Program-made: the position numbers and the translations under genes
Notes under the pieces: generated by a model
What the model was told of the DNA's origin: nothing
What the model saw: only the letters and a program-made list of their open reading frames with translations
The model's database searches: none
In this document: positions 19,151 through 33,063 of the stretch, piece by piece
Layout: each line of letters opens with the position of its first letter
Numbering within the stretch: the first letter of the stretch is position 1
NCBI GenBank assembly: GCA_032768795.1
Contig: CP136490.1
Coordinates: 5,828,001 to 5,892,000 of the forward strand
Length of the DNA: 64,000 nucleotides
Origin: Tremella fuciformis
Lineage: Eukaryota > Basidiomycota > Tremellomycetes > Tremellales > Tremellaceae
Direction: 5' to 3'

Positions 19151-21705
19151 ATGAAATACACGCAGCCGCCTGACACGCCCCGCCAGCTCAGGTGGGGGAC
19201 AGACAGCGCCATGGCGGACAAGTCGATGTTCACGATCTTTCGGGCTACCCTCACCGAAGTATCGCGGTATGTTGTCAACGAATGGGTGAGCGACAATGGT
19301 CGCCGCAGGGTGCCAGCTGACGCACAGCTCGCGAATACGGGCTGGCTCCTACAAAGCGTTCTGTGGCTTGAGGAGAAGGGGATCTGGGCACCGCTCGGCC
19401 TATCTCTTACGTTCATCAGCTCTTGGGTGGGGATACGTATCGCCCCCCAAGAATGGGCCATGGCCTCCGGCGCGAGTTTCGATCTGCTGATCCCCATACA
19501 GAGTACGAGCTAGCTTGAGTCGCTTGACAGTGCGCTAAGTATCTAGATACCGGTGCCGATGGGGCGCAGGCGGGCAAGTCGGTTCCAGCCTACTGGTCTC
19601 GCTGGTCTGCTCTGACGATCGTCGAGCTTGTTCTCTACTTCATCCTCGACCAGTCCAGCTTCACACTGGTGGTGGCTGGCAAGACATTCCTGATGATGAT
19701 CTACTGGGTATATGTATCAGGTCCGGGCGGGCCCGCTTCCGGGGGTATCAGGGGGCATCGCAGACGAGCCGGGGGCGTGGGTGAAAGCTCGGGAAGTGAG
19801 GGCGAGTATGCGCCGGACGCGCCAGAGTCGCCTGAACTGGATATGAGCAGTATGAGCAGGGAGGAGAAGATCGAGAGGATACACCGGTACGAGGAGGAAA
19901 GCCTTGGTCCCAAGTTCGGGACCGTGGGGCTGTCGGACTTGACGGATGAAGACGATGAGTCCATTGACGAGTACCTACGGGAGCTGGAGGCGGCAAGGCG
20001 AAGAGAGAGGCAAGAGCAGAATGAGTACCTGCGAAAAGAGCTTCGGCGAGGCCGCAAGCGGCCAGAGGCGGACGCCAAAGATCCTGCAAAGCGCAAGGCA
20101 AGAGACACTACCAAGAGCAAGATCCCCGCAGATCGCAAAACACGCGTGGCCGAACTGCGTCAGCAGGGACATCCGAACCCTGTTGATTTGGAGGACCAGA
20201 TTGCCCATCTGCAATCGGTCGGCCAGCACGACGAGGCCGAGCGAGAGTGGGCACGCCTGGTCCCTCCCCAATTCCCCGAAGAGGGTTCTGATTCATCTTA
20301 CTCCGGCTCAGAGGACGGTCCACCTCCACAGCGCCAGACTAGAGAAAGAGTTGTCAGACGTTCGGCAGCTTCCTCTGAACCTGACTCGGACTCAGAGGTC
20401 GAAGGTCACCAAAGCCGCAGACCGCCAAGTCGCAGAGATGCTAAGAAGGGGCGTCATACTGCACGCAAGACCGAACGCGCATCCTCAGCGCAGAGCTCCC
20501 AGCATGCGTCTTCCGTCGAAGGGGGAGAGGGAGACTCGGAGGGCAATTCAGAAACGTCAGAAAGAGTTACTCGACGCCAGAAGCAGCGCAAGAGATTGAC
20601 GATGCCGACCCTGGAGGGGGACCCGGATGCCGATCAGCGACTGTTTGACCTCGGCTACGAGGATCCGCGCGCACGGTATATGATGCTGAGGCGCCAAGCG
20701 AGATCGAAACCCGACCTGGTCCAATGGAACTGGGACGCCTGGGGGGAGTCGAGTGCCAAGGTCATCAAGCAGCGCGAGCGGAAGTACATTGACGAGTACA
20801 AAAAACTCAAGCGAGGCGGTCGATCCTCGAACTCATCGGCACCCGCTTCCGCCACGTCAGACACCTCACAAGCCTCTCGCGTCTCGCACGGCTCGGTATC
20901 CTCTCGGGCCTCGGTGGCAAGTATCACTTCGGTACTCGATGGACCGCAGGACTCTCGGTATCCTCAGCTGGACGACGATCTCATCGCTGCCGGCTACAGC
21001 GACCCGTACGCCAGGGCGGCTATGCGAGAGATGATAGACGATGACGAAGTCGACGAGGTAGAGGCGGGAGAGATGCGGAAGAAATTGCTGGAAGCCAAGC
21101 CCGAGGAACGTCAGTACTATGAAGCTCAGTATGGCAAGCGAGGCCGTGAAAACGATCGCCGCATGCAGCCCCCCAAGAACCCCGGGGGTCTCGAGGACGA
21201 TGAGATCGCCGTGCTTGCCGAGCAGTACGAAATGGCCCTGGACGAGCCGTTCAACAACGACGAGGACAAGTATATTTCGGACCAGTATCTGTGGAGCCAA
21301 ATTGGGGAGGATTTACCACAGGAGATCCGCGACTCGAGGTTCAAGGACATGGCGAAGGGGCGGAGGGAACTGATGATGCACAGGTACAGACGCGAGCTCA
21401 AGTCGGGGGACAAATGGAAGGGGCACCTGAGAGACTTGGAGACGACGGGTCACGACTTCAGGCGGATATATGATCCGACTCTCAGACGGCTGAGAATCAA
21501 GTATGGCTGGAGCAGCTCGCTGACCAACGCGGCGCAGCGACTTTTTGAGGATGCTGAGGAGGGCGAGGCACTTCAGCGAGATGTCAGAGCGGCCTTGGCA
21601 AAAGCAGAGGACCATCATGATCGGAGGGATCTGAATGCTGTCGCTCGGGAGATCGGTGACAAAGTGAAAGACGAAGACGTAGAGGAATGGACGTCGATGA
21701 GGTGA
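19151..21705 (+). CDS. TB2/DP1/HVA22-like membrane protein with long charged tail, copy 2
   Basis: Same core as the preceding gene: WLEEKGIWAPLGLSLTFISSW, DLLIPIQ, then after the intron 19503-19546 PAYWSRWSALTIVELVLYFIL and VVAGKTFLMMIYW. A 42-bp in-frame intron (19286-19327, GTGAGC...CTGACGCACAG) is likely although the frame stays open through it. The membrane part is fused to about 650 residues of disordered, highly charged sequence rich in Arg/Glu/Ser with Glu-Arg-Arg helical stretches; the first copy lacks it. Start 19151 or, more like copy 1, MADKSMF at 19211. The tail might belong to a separate gene with an ATG at 19843, but no stop, promoter or gap separates them. Function unknown. Confidence 0.55.
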
Positions 21706-21863
21706 GAGGAGGTTGTGTATATACAGCCCCTTTGCATAACAAAGCCTATCTAACACTTCCGGCTTTTGATACTTACTTCACTGTATGCCCAGTCAGCCCC
21801 AAGTGGGCGAATGTACATACAAGTTGCTCACTATGTAACAGATGTCGTCTCTACAGCTCGTGT

Positions 21864-24193
21864 CTACTTGTACTGCACTAATCCCTCTAACAGCCCCATA
21901 ATCTCAAGCACCTTCTCATCCTCCCACATACGCCCAACAATCTGGACCCCGACGGGCAGTCCAGCCATTGCTTCAGCATCATAGGCCGGATCTGCACCTC
22001 CGTAGACCCGTTTCTCGAGTAACCAGGAACCTTGACTGTCTTTGAGAAAGTCTGCCGGTTGTTTGTCCAGCGTAGCGTCTACTCGAGTGATGGGAAGGAC
22101 ACCGACAGTCGCCTCGACTATATTGAACAAGATGCACCATATTCTTAGATCAGTTTTGGAGCTGACAGCCTGCAGACGAGAACGCACGCCAGAGGAGACA
22201 AGAATTTTGTCCGTCCGTGCGTCATCGCGGGCACGGCTAAAACGGGGGCAATTATGGCGTCAAAACCGTGCCTATCCCACGCCTGGTCTCTCAGCTGAGT
22301 ACGTACAAACAGCGAGTGGCCCACCTCGGAGCGGAATGTCCGTGCGTATGCGTCACGACGAGCCGTCCAATTCCAGTACTCGCTGACGCTTTTGCCTCGG
22401 GATACGGCTACAATCAGGGGACCGGTCGACTTACAGAGGTGTACTTACCAAATACAGAACCGAAAATCTTGTCCTTCAAGACATTACTGACCAGCCACGC
22501 GACTACGGGTTGGAGCCATGCAGGTAACTTCGACCCCGCCACAACCAACTTCATGGATTCCTCGAGATGGTCGGATCCGACATTGCTCAGGAGCTGCTTG
22601 TATCTCTCCGCCGACGTGAGAGCAGCGAAACACTGTTCGCGCAGTAAGTATCCGGTAGAGAAGTGGCTTACTACCCACTTTGAGTGCTTCGACAACTTTC
22701 CGTGAGCTGCGAATCTCCTCGGGGATGGCGCTCACTGGGAGGCGGTTCGAAGAGAACCACTTCATGACCTTGCTCACGTAGCTTGTCCACACAAATTCGT
22801 ACAGCCCTGCTACAAGCTGGGCTCGTCTACGGTCAGCAACGCATGCTTGGTTCGGCCTACCTTCACGCAGCCATCGTCAAGTATGAAGCCGAATTTGAGC
22901 TTCTTTGGAAGCTTTATCTCCAACCACGGCAAGCGGATGAGCTCTTCTGCCAGGGCCCCATGTTTCCGAGCCAGCTCGGTCATCGACTTCGCTTGATACT
23001 TCAGCTCGGTGACGCTTCTGGCCAAAGGCCCATGCATAGTCTGAAACGTCAGCTGGGCTTGTTTGTCCAGCTGGACTTACCCTGACACCCTCGAAGCCGT
23101 GCACTGAAGCGCGGCATCCCCCAAATGGCCATCGACCTCGAACAGGCTTAAGACCGTATATGCCTGAGAAGTGCGACGGTATCCGAATGCTTCCCCCAAC
23201 TGTTTGTTTGTCAGTCGGAGTTCTCGGTGTCATGTCAGGCTTGCCATCATTCCCCCAACCAAAAGGGCTACCGGAGAGAGCAACGAGGGCGGCTTCGCCG
23301 CCCGAGCTACCCCCACAGGTCCTTTCGGTCGAATAGGGATTAGTCGTCCCACCGAAAATAGGGTTACGACACTCGTAGGCCAGCATGGTCTTACATTAGC
23401 GTCTGACATGCAGTAAGTGTGCACGTACCTGAGGGACATTGGTCTTGCAGAATGGGATGCCTCCTCCTGTTCGGAAAAGCCGAACGAGCTGCCCTTAGCA
23501 CCTCGTTGAGAGAGCTTAGTTGTTCAACTGACTCCCCCCTCGTCTTCGGCGTTGGTGGTTGGCTTGTAGCTGTGTCTGCCTGTCAGCTACTACATACACT
23601 TGTGATGAAGATTGACAAGGTCGTGCCCACGCTCGAGTCGACACCAAGGAGGTTGAAGTTATCTGAGCGTCGGCGTTGATACCAAGGCGTACCACATACC
23701 TTTGAAGCTGGATGGTAAGCCCCAGAATGGGCCTTCAGGCGTAACACCGCTTGCCAGCTCTTTGTCTTTCTCTCGGGCAGCGTCAAGCGCCTCCCTGAAG
23801 AGGACTACCCATATCAGCCTGACGTGCCAGACCGAGCCAAGGAAGTCCCCCTACTCTCGGTCAGACAGTTCGTCTTCCCATGCGCAGCACAAGCTGCTCT
23901 GATCTCGCTGATCAGCTCGTCGACGATGCGCCAGGCGACACCTCACGAAAGCCTGAACGACCCGAAGGACTGTCCAGCTTTCATGCCCCTCTTTGAGCCG
24001 TCTGACAATCTCCTCCGCCCTGTAGGTCAGTTTTAAGCGTCTGCGTTGCCATCAGAACTCGCGGAGTGCCAATGATCTCTGCGTCTTCCGGATGATCAGA
24101 GGCGAGACCCAGGAGGAGCTCCATCTCTTCGACCAGCTTCTCGCGCTCGGCGCGTTTGCTGTCCCGCGTCCGTGTCATCGCTGAAGACGGCAT
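21864..24193 (-). CDS. Amidase signature family hydrolase (acetamidase/FAAH-like)
   Basis: Hydrolyses a carboxamide; substrate not predictable. At least ten short exons. N-terminus MPSSAMTRTRDSKRAEREKL with a Glu-rich helix; catalytic Lys in LPSSFKDNFNLLGVDSS after splicing across about 23695; amidase signature TCGGSSGGEAALVALSGSPFGWGND then VGGSIRIPSHFSGIYGLKP (cis-Ser and nucleophile Ser); C-terminal GLPVGVQIVGRMWEDEKVL. Joining GND to VGGSIRIP, as the family demands, needs removal of a 45-bp intron (23244-23200) with a GC donor and AG acceptor. The gene converges on its neighbour with 158 bp between stops. Fungal relatives use acetamide or other amides as nitrogen source. Confidence 0.88.
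23200..23244 (-). other. GC-AG intron in the amidase gene
   Basis: Donor G|GCAAGC, branch CTGAC, acceptor ACAAACAG. It is 45 nt, so the frame would stay open if retained, but removal restores the invariant amidase sequence GND-VGGSIRIP exactly at the catalytic serine. Confidence 0.75.
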
Positions 24194-24656
24194 CTTCTAC
24201 AGATCAACAAGTGGATGACAACGTAGTAGGGACACCGGCGATGCGGACGTCGGTGGACTAGGAAAGTGGAGGCACACATCCAGCTTTATGTAAAGTCAAT
24301 TTCCGCCTGCCAGCTGCAAGTTGCAGCCGGGTCAAGCATAAGATCTGTGGATTCCTTCCGAGAGTTTGTCGGCAGTCAGATGCATCTGCATCCTCCTGTT
24401 GGAGAGCAGACCGACATATGCTTGATCTTGAGCAGACCGCAACAACGGTCAAAGGAGAAAGGGGCAAGGAATGGATTAGGAATCGGTCATTAGAAGGTCG
24501 GGAATGATATTAGCCCCGAATCTAATCTCAGGGTATCCAAGTCGCGGCTGAGGAAAATATCCAAATTGGGCGAATTTCCCAATTGGGCCGAAAGTGTGGC
24601 AGAGACGCAAATGCATCTGTATACGTGGTATGAGGGAAGTCGTGCAAGTCGAGAAT
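24194..24656. other. Intergenic between amidase promoter and TEF1 3' end
   Basis: 463 bp; upstream region of the amidase gene and 3' UTR of TEF1, which would be expected to contain its poly(A) site. No coding frame supported. Confidence 0.4.
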
Positions 24657-26997
<2,341 letters not shown>

Positions 26998-28229
26998 CTA
27001 CGACTTGTCCTTTCGTCTCTTCTTTGGCTTGTCAACACCGCTGGCAGGGTCGCCGCCATCAGTCCCGCTTGCCCCTGTCCGCCCGTCGGGTTCAGCCGTT
27101 GTCTCGCCTCCTTTGCGTTCTCTAGACCGCTTCTCTGCACCTGCCTCTGACTCTGGCGTCGCCGCGTCGTCCTCCCGTGCCCGCTTCTTCTCCTTCTTCC
27201 TCTCCGACTTGCTCTCCTGAGGAGCTTCTGCAGCCGTCAGGGCGAGAGCAGCCTTGGCTGCCTTTTTCGCCCTCTTTTCCTCTTTCCGCCTGCGCCTGGC
27301 CTCTTTCTCGCTCACATCGGCGGTCGATGTCGAGGCGGTTTGCGTCTCCTCGGTAAATGTGACACGGCTTCCCTCCCATGCTACACCTCCCACTTCCACT
27401 TTGACTTCCTCCTTGAATACAGCCAGGCTCGTTGATGCCTCGGGAAAAGTCGACGGGTCGGCTGCCCCTTTCTGCCTTGCCAGCATCTTCTCTCGCATTT
27501 TCATGCGGAAGTAGTCGGAGACGGAAAGTTTGGAAGTCATGACTGATTCATCGGCTGTACTGTCTTCGGTGTCCTCTGGGATGACAACCGGTTCGGCGGG
27601 TGTTTCGCTTATCGGAGTGGACGAGCCAGAGGCGATGGGTGTGGGCGTCAAAGAAGCAAGTGCGGAAGACGGGAGCGACGAGACCGGTACACCTAGGATC
27701 TCTGCCAAGGCAGCAGGCGACTGTGATGCGAGGCGCTTCGAGTGCAGATGCCGTTGCCGCGAGCTGGTCTATCAGCTATGCAACAGATACCTTTCACTTG
27801 ATCCTTACGCTATGCGATTCCGGACTGGGGCGCTCTTCTCCTTCTCGGCATGGTCGACGGGCGCAGGACTGGGCGAAGGAGACTCCGAAGCAGCCTGCAG
27901 CCGCTTGAGCACGTCCTCCAATCCACGCCCCGCCTGGCCTGCGCCCGCCGCCTGATCATCGCCCTCTTTGCGCGCCCTGCCCATGCCTATACCCCCATTG
28001 TCAAGTTTGCGGGCGACGGCGATATTGTTCGGGTTGCCCGCCAAGCCGGCGCCGAGACCAGAAGCAACGGACCAGCCGAGCTGCTTCATGTGCTTGTAGG
28101 AGAAGCGGTCCTGGTCGTTCGACCATGTCAAGTTGCGCGGGTCTACGCCGATGCGTTCTGCTTATCAGTATGGGCTTGATGGATAATACTGTATGTCCTA
28201 CGCTTGAATTTACGCTCTGCGAGCCCCAT
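26998..28229 (-). CDS. PXR1: PinX1-type G-patch ribosome-biogenesis protein
   Basis: Nucleolar activator of the Prp43 helicase in rRNA and snoRNA processing; PinX1 homologues also inhibit telomerase. Exons 28229-28202, 28157-27809 and 27763-26998. Joined N-terminus MGLAERKFKQRIGVDPRNLTW, then the G-patch (MKQLGWSVASGLGAG...IAVARKLDNGGIGMG), GLEDVLKRL, and across the second junction RHLHSKRLASQSPAALAEILGV, which is characteristic of Pxr1. The C-terminal third is Lys/Arg/Glu-rich with KKE/KKR blocks, as in the yeast protein, ending KPKKRRKDKS. It starts 209 bp from the divergent NSA2 gene. Confidence 0.93.
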
Positions 28230-28438
28230 CTTGCTTTGCTGCCTTGTATGCAAGCTGGTTGATCGTGTCGAGACGTATCTGTGCACCGATGCGACTGACT
28301 TTTTGACCAGAGCGGGAACAAAATTTTGCCGTTCTCAACCGGTTGGCTGCAGCCTTTGACAAGCTCTCAGATCGCTTGTCACTTCACCTTGCTTCTTCTG
28401 CTTCATCACATCGGCAGCTACATAGCTGCAGAAGCAAC
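28230..28438. promoter_or_regulatory. Divergent promoter PXR1/NSA2
   Basis: Only 209 bp separate the start codons of two nucleolar ribosome-assembly genes transcribed in opposite directions, so they probably share a bidirectional promoter. Confidence 0.55.
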
Positions 28439-29527
28439 ATGGTACGCAAAGTATACACAGGATGGGCTGAGCTGACATTCGACAGCCTCAGGTTCGCCGC
28501 CCTCGAGGGTGTTGCTCCGTTCCACTGACTCGCAGAATGACTATATGGACGAGCACCGCCGGCGACATGGTCGTCGGATGGATTATGAGGAGAAGAAGTC
28601 AGCTTTCTTTAGCCTCGCAGTCCAGAGCTGACTCTCAGGCGCAAGCGGGCGGCTCGAGAGGTGCACAAAGCCTCGCAGGACACGCAGAAGATGTTCGGTC
28701 ACAAGGCCAAGTTGCACCACGCCAAACGCCATGCCGAGAAGGTGCAGATGAAGAAGACGCTCAAGGCGCACGACGAGCGGAATGTGAAGCAGAAGGATGA
28801 TGGTGCGGTACAGGAGGGCGCCCTGCCCACCTATCTCTTGGATCGAGAGGGGCAAAAGGTTTGTTGAAAGTCGGGATCCTGAAAACAGACGCTGACCACC
28901 AGGACGCCAAGGCGCTTTCGTCCGCCATCAAAGACAGAAGGAAGGATCGAGCAGCGAAATACGCCGTCCCCCTCCCCAAGGTTCGCGGCATCGCTGAAGA
29001 GGAAATGTTTAAGGTTATCAAAACCGGCAAGAGCAAACAAAAGAGTTGGAAGAGGATGGTGAACAAGGCGACATTCGTTGGCGAAGGATTCACGCGGAAA
29101 CCTGTCAAGCTCGAGGTGAGTCGAAGTGACACGTAGGGTTGAAGCTGAGGGATAGCGCTTCATTCGGCCGATGGGTTTGCGTATGACTAAGGCAAACGTC
29201 ACACATCGTGAGCGCTTAGCAGTTTTGGGCGTCTTGAAGACATTGCTGATGCGCCAGCTGAGCTCAAAACCACCTTCCAACTTCCCATCATTGGCGTCAA
29301 GAAGAACCCGCAATCGCCACTCTACACTTCCCTCGGTGTCCTCACAAAGGGAACGATCATTGAAGTCAACGTCAGCGAGTTGGGTATGGTGTCGACCGGT
29401 GGCAAGGTGGTCTGGGCCAGTGAGTCGCGCTGCTCTCGCTGCAGACTATGCCTGACGAGTAGAATACGCACAGATCACCAACAATCCGGAGAATGACGGG
29501 TGTATCAACTCTGTGCTTCTGGTATGA
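28439..29527 (+). CDS. NSA2: 60S ribosome biogenesis factor Nsa2
   Basis: Component of pre-60S particles needed for 27S rRNA processing, related to ribosomal protein S8e. Exons 28439-28441 (only the ATG), 28536-28597, 28639-28858, 28903-29115, 29156-29207, 29258-29419 and 29463-29527. Joined protein: [111 protein letters not shown]. Length (about 258 residues) fits the family. Having the first intron immediately after the ATG is notable. All introns are GT-AG with CTGAC-like branch sites. Confidence 0.96.
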
Positions 29528-29777
29528 ACGGGTGGCTTCCTCTTCTCCTGCATTGTATGTTACTCTCACGACCTGTATGCATCTACGACATCTCGGACGT
29601 CTCTCTTTGTTCTCCTTGCTCTCTTGGCACCACAGTCGTTGCCGTCGCTCGTACGACTGAATGAAGATGGTGTGATGCCACGTGCCCCGGAAGATGCCGG
29701 CCAATGTCATCACCGGGGTTTCAGCACCTCTCTGTCCATCGCCGCCGCCACCTCTCGCACACTTGTCACCGCCTCGT

Positions 29778-30492
29778 ATGACCTGGTACGACACCCTCAC
29801 ATCCACGCCCGTCCTCATAGCAGGTGCCGTAGGGATCTCCGCCGCCCTCTTCGCCCGCGCCCAGTCGACCAGCGGGACCGCCCACCAAGTAGCGCAGCAG
29901 GCGAAAGAGGCCGCTAGAGACGCCGTCCACGCCGACAACCCCAAAGCAAAGATGGCGCAGGCTGTCAGCTTCTAAGTCGAAAGATTCGTGAAGCTGATAG
30001 AGTAGGCAGCGAGCGTCATGGCTCCCCCGGCTGTAGAGCTGGCCCCGCCCAAAGTGCGTAGCGTGGGTGTTGATGAGCTACTTGCTGAGGCCAGAACGAC
30101 CCCATCTCACCTGCCGAGCTGAAGCAGTACGACGGGCAGGATCCGGCCAAGCCTATCTACGTTGCGATCAAGGGCAAGGTGTTCGACGTTTCGGCCAAGA
30201 AGGAGATGTACGGGCCGGGGGCAGGCTACAACGTGTTCGCGGGCAAAGACGCCAGCAAGGGTCTCGGTGGGTCGACCTCGCTTGATGGGGAGGGGCTGAT
30301 GTGCAGGAATGTCCTCGCTTGACCCCAAAGATGCTGTGGCCGACTATTCCAGCTTGAACGAGGCGCAGATGAAGACGCTAGACCAGTGGGAGAGCTTTTT
30401 CGAAAAGGTCAGTACCCCCTTCTCTCTTTTTGGCAGCGGGGCGAGGACTGACTCGCTAGCGATACAACATTGTAGGCAAAGTGCAGCCTTGA
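29778..30492 (+). CDS. DAP1: MAPR-family haem-binding protein (cytochrome b5-like)
   Basis: Membrane-associated progesterone receptor family; Dap1 binds haem and supports Erg11/CYP51 and other P450s in sterol synthesis at the ER. N-terminal membrane anchor (TWYDTLTSTPVLIAGAVGIS), then after two short introns the domain ISPAELKQYDGQDPAKPIYV, AIKGKVFDVSAKKEMYGPGA, GYNVFAGKDASKGL, GMSSLDPKDAVADYSSLNEA, WESFFEKRYNIVGKVQP. The YGPGAGY tyrosines are the haem-axial candidates. The last intron follows FFEK; the final exon (RYNIVGKVQP, stop 30490-30492) is only ten codons. An in-frame upstream ATG at 29682 would add 32 Pro-rich residues and is less likely. Confidence 0.92.
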
Positions 30493-30723
30493 TAGATGCA
30501 TCCTTGTTGCCACTCGCCCGCCCTCTCATAATCGCGCACAGCCCATCAGACCAATACACTGCGCACGATGTCAAAGGATGACAGCGCTGATGGTCGTTTC
30601 ACTCTCAGCCTCCTTTGTTGCTGCACCCCAAATGGGCCGACCTCTCGGCCTCGCTGTCATCGTCTGACAAGTACACATTGCTGTATAAAACGCTAAAGAG
30701 CATTCAAGACCCTTCACTGTACC

Positions 30724-31271
30724 ATGTCGAACAACGCGTACTACCAGAACCAGCCCGAAGGGCAAGGTGCGTGTCGGCAAGCTTTGCTACTCAGCTTAGA
30801 GCAGCCCAGTATCCTCCGCAGTACAACAATGGACCGGGAGGGGCGCCTCCGATTCCGCAAGACAAGCCGGGCGGGTACTACGCCCCTCAGCCAGAAGGCC
30901 AGTACCAAGGCGCTCCGAACGGACAATGGCAAGGGCAGCCGCAAGGACAGTGGAACGGCCAGCAGCAATATGGCGGCCCGCCCGGACAGCCGCAGTACGA
31001 CACCAAGTGAGCGGCCGCACCCTATCCACACTTGAAGCTGACCCTCAGCCCACCCGCTCAACCCGTGAGCCACACTGGGTGCTTGAGCCGGTGAATTAGT
31101 CGTGCTCACCCTCAGGCTCCCGCAACAATGTACAACAACCAGCAATACGACGACCGCGGGACTGGTGGTGGAAGCCGAGGGGCCGGGATGGCCGAGAGCG
31201 CTGCGTGCTGTGGTCTCGGAGCACTCCTATGTTGTTGCTGTGAGGCAGAATGTCTCGAATGTCTGTTCTGA
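30724..31271 (+). CDS. Small Gln/Gly/Pro-rich CYSTM-type peptide
   Basis: Exon 1 30724-30766 (MSNNAYYQNQPEGQ), then QYPPQYNNGPGGAPPIPQ and a tract of repeated GQ/QGQ units, two further short introns (from about 31008 and about 31056) and the final exon MAESAACCGLGALLCCCCEA-ECLECLF stop. The closing Cys-rich hydrophobic helix after a Gln/Tyr/Pro-rich leader is the CYSTM arrangement seen in small stress-related membrane proteins, anchored at the plasma membrane by palmitoylatable cysteines (family knowledge). About 140 residues. It converges on DPB4 with 67 bp between stops. Confidence 0.8.
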
Positions 31272-31338
31272 GTAGAGCCTCCCCCATCTCCCATCGCAGA
31301 ATGCCTCTTTATCGCGAAAGCCCAGATGCATCCCCCTT

Positions 31339-32175
31339 CTACCCTATAGCCTCGTCCCCCTCGTCGGGTTCTAGGAGACCCGACTGGTCGCCCACGACCT
31401 CGTCATCGGCCTCGTCAATGTCCTCCGCACCCATATCTTCCTCATCTTCGTCCTGGTCGTCCTGGTCGTCCTGATCAGCCGGAGCGTCAGAGGCTGCCGC
31501 GTTCGACTTGCGCGGTCCTCGCCCTCTGCCGGTCCCTGTGGCCTTTTTGCTCGCCTTGGCCGCGATTACATTGGCCCGATATGCTACGAATCAGCCTTGA
31601 GCAACGCTTCCAGGTAGCTGTTTACCTGCTAGCTCGTGCTCGAGAAGCGGTACGAGGTTGTCGGCGGGCCCAAAATCCATTTCCATGATGGCTTTGATCA
31701 CATCGGAAGCAGTGATGGATTTGCCAGAACGCGCGATCGCTTGGTCGTGCGCGCTGCTATCAATACATGAGGGTCTGGATAGGCTGGTCGATGAAGGTGG
31801 CTCAACTCACGCGGCACCTGTGTGTCAGCTGGGCCACTGACCACTGATTTGACAGCTTACTCAAGTAGCTGATGAACGTTGTCGAACTCCGCAGTAATGC
31901 CAATACTACATCCTGCTGCATTTTGACGTTATCAGGTATCTAAAAGTCAGCTCGAGGAGGCTACTGACACAGTGAAAGCGAGTGGCTATGTGCGAGTAGG
32001 AGGAGAGCTGAGCGACTGTGGGACGTACTGAGCCTTTGGCGAGCTTCGTCAGACTCGTCTTGGGTAGTTCGTACTCTGCTATGCCTGACGAGTTGGCATT
32101 CTGCTGTATTATGGCTGGAGACTCGGGATCGGTGACAGCAGGCGGGGGACCCAGCTTGCTGCCCTTGGGCGGCAT
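31339..32175 (-). CDS. DPB4: Histone-fold subunit of DNA polymerase epsilon (Dpb4/POLE3)
   Basis: Small subunit of replicative polymerase epsilon and of ISW2/CHRAC-type remodellers, pairing with Dpb3/POLE4. Exons give MPPKGSKLGPPPAV, then the histone fold ELPKTSLTKLAKGS-IPDNVKM, QQDVVLALLRSSTTFISYL, SGKSITASDVIKAIMEMDFG, LVPLLEHELAAYRANVIAAK, then a basic GRGRGPRK patch and a very acidic tail (DQDDQDDQDEDEEDMGAEDI...) ending DEGDEAIG. Four introns, one only a few codons from its neighbour near 31800-31860. The acidic tail is common to fungal Dpb4. The histone fold and LPKTSLTKLAKG motif make the assignment firm. Confidence 0.93.
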
Positions 32176-32608
32176 CGCGAGTGCGTTTCGCCTGAGTGAT
32201 ATCTCTTGCCAAATGCTGGAGCCAGATGCCAGATGCTGCCACGGGTCTAGCTAGAGACTTGAACGAGAGGTAAAGAACGATTGAAGAAGTTGAAAATGCG
32301 AGTTCGCCGACGCGCTACTTTACGCGTCAGGTGGAGGTGGTGTGAACGGGCTCTCAGTCTAAGCTCACCCGTTTAGTGACCAGCATGTGGGTGCATGCAC
32401 GCAAGTTCAGAGGTGAGAGTACGCAGGGGCCGCTCAGCGCGCGTAGAGCGAGATGATATGGGTCGCTGCCAGACAGCGAGATGCTAACCGAAAGCAGTCA
32501 ACAGATGAGAAGAATCGTAACAGCGCTCCGTGATATAGATACAATCATGCATGACTCGCGCGACACTTGAGGGTCATCCCAGCAGCAGCTCGTATATGAT
32601 TCTGAAGG
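32176..32608. other. Intergenic between DPB4 and YOS1
   Basis: 433 bp: DPB4 promoter and YOS1 3' region. It contains GACGCG/CGCGT motifs (near 32310-32330), which resemble the MluI cell-cycle box ACGCGT used for replication genes in yeasts (ACGCGT itself at about 32323). No coding frame. Confidence 0.4.
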
Positions 32609-33063
32609 TCAGCTATGAGAGATCCCACATAGCTGCCCGACCCACATGACAGTGTTGATGACGATGAGTGGTACTGTTCGTCAGCACAGCGGTCTTGTGA
32701 TGTCGCCTGAGCTGCTGTGCGACATGCTGTTTGAACATCCAAAAACAGCTAGCACAAGACTCACTCCGCATCAACGTCCGCGTCGCACCTATCAGGTTGA
32801 CCAGCTTCGACTTTATACTGGGTCCATCCGCTGACATGGACTGATCGTACAGGTTTGGATTGCTGACACTGCCAAAGCCGGCATTGACAGTCGTCGGTGT
32901 CCGATTGGACCAACCAACTACCAATCAGCTTCAACCGATTCACTCATCGAAGCTGCTTACTTTTAGCGAGGAAGCGTTCTTCGCTCAGGATGGCGATGGC
33001 ATTCGTGAAGAGGAGGGAGACGTAGATGATGTGGCCAAAGTAGCCGAAGACCATCAAGGACAT
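32609..33063 (-). CDS. YOS1: ER-Golgi transport protein Yos1 (IER3IP1 family)
   Basis: Small membrane protein of the Yip1-Yif1 complex for COPII vesicle traffic. Three exons: MSLMVFGYFGHIIYVSLLFT-NAIAILSEERFLAK, an intron of about 43 bp, then WSNRTPTTVNAGFGS...GPSIKSKLVNLIGATRTLMR, an intron, then IPLIVINTVMWVGQLCGISH-S stop. The SEERFLAKIGW-like segment, the KSKLVNLI...RTLMRIPLI segment and the two end membrane helices are diagnostic. About 105 residues against 80-85 in the family; the extra is a Ser/Asn-rich loop between the helices. Confidence 0.92.
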
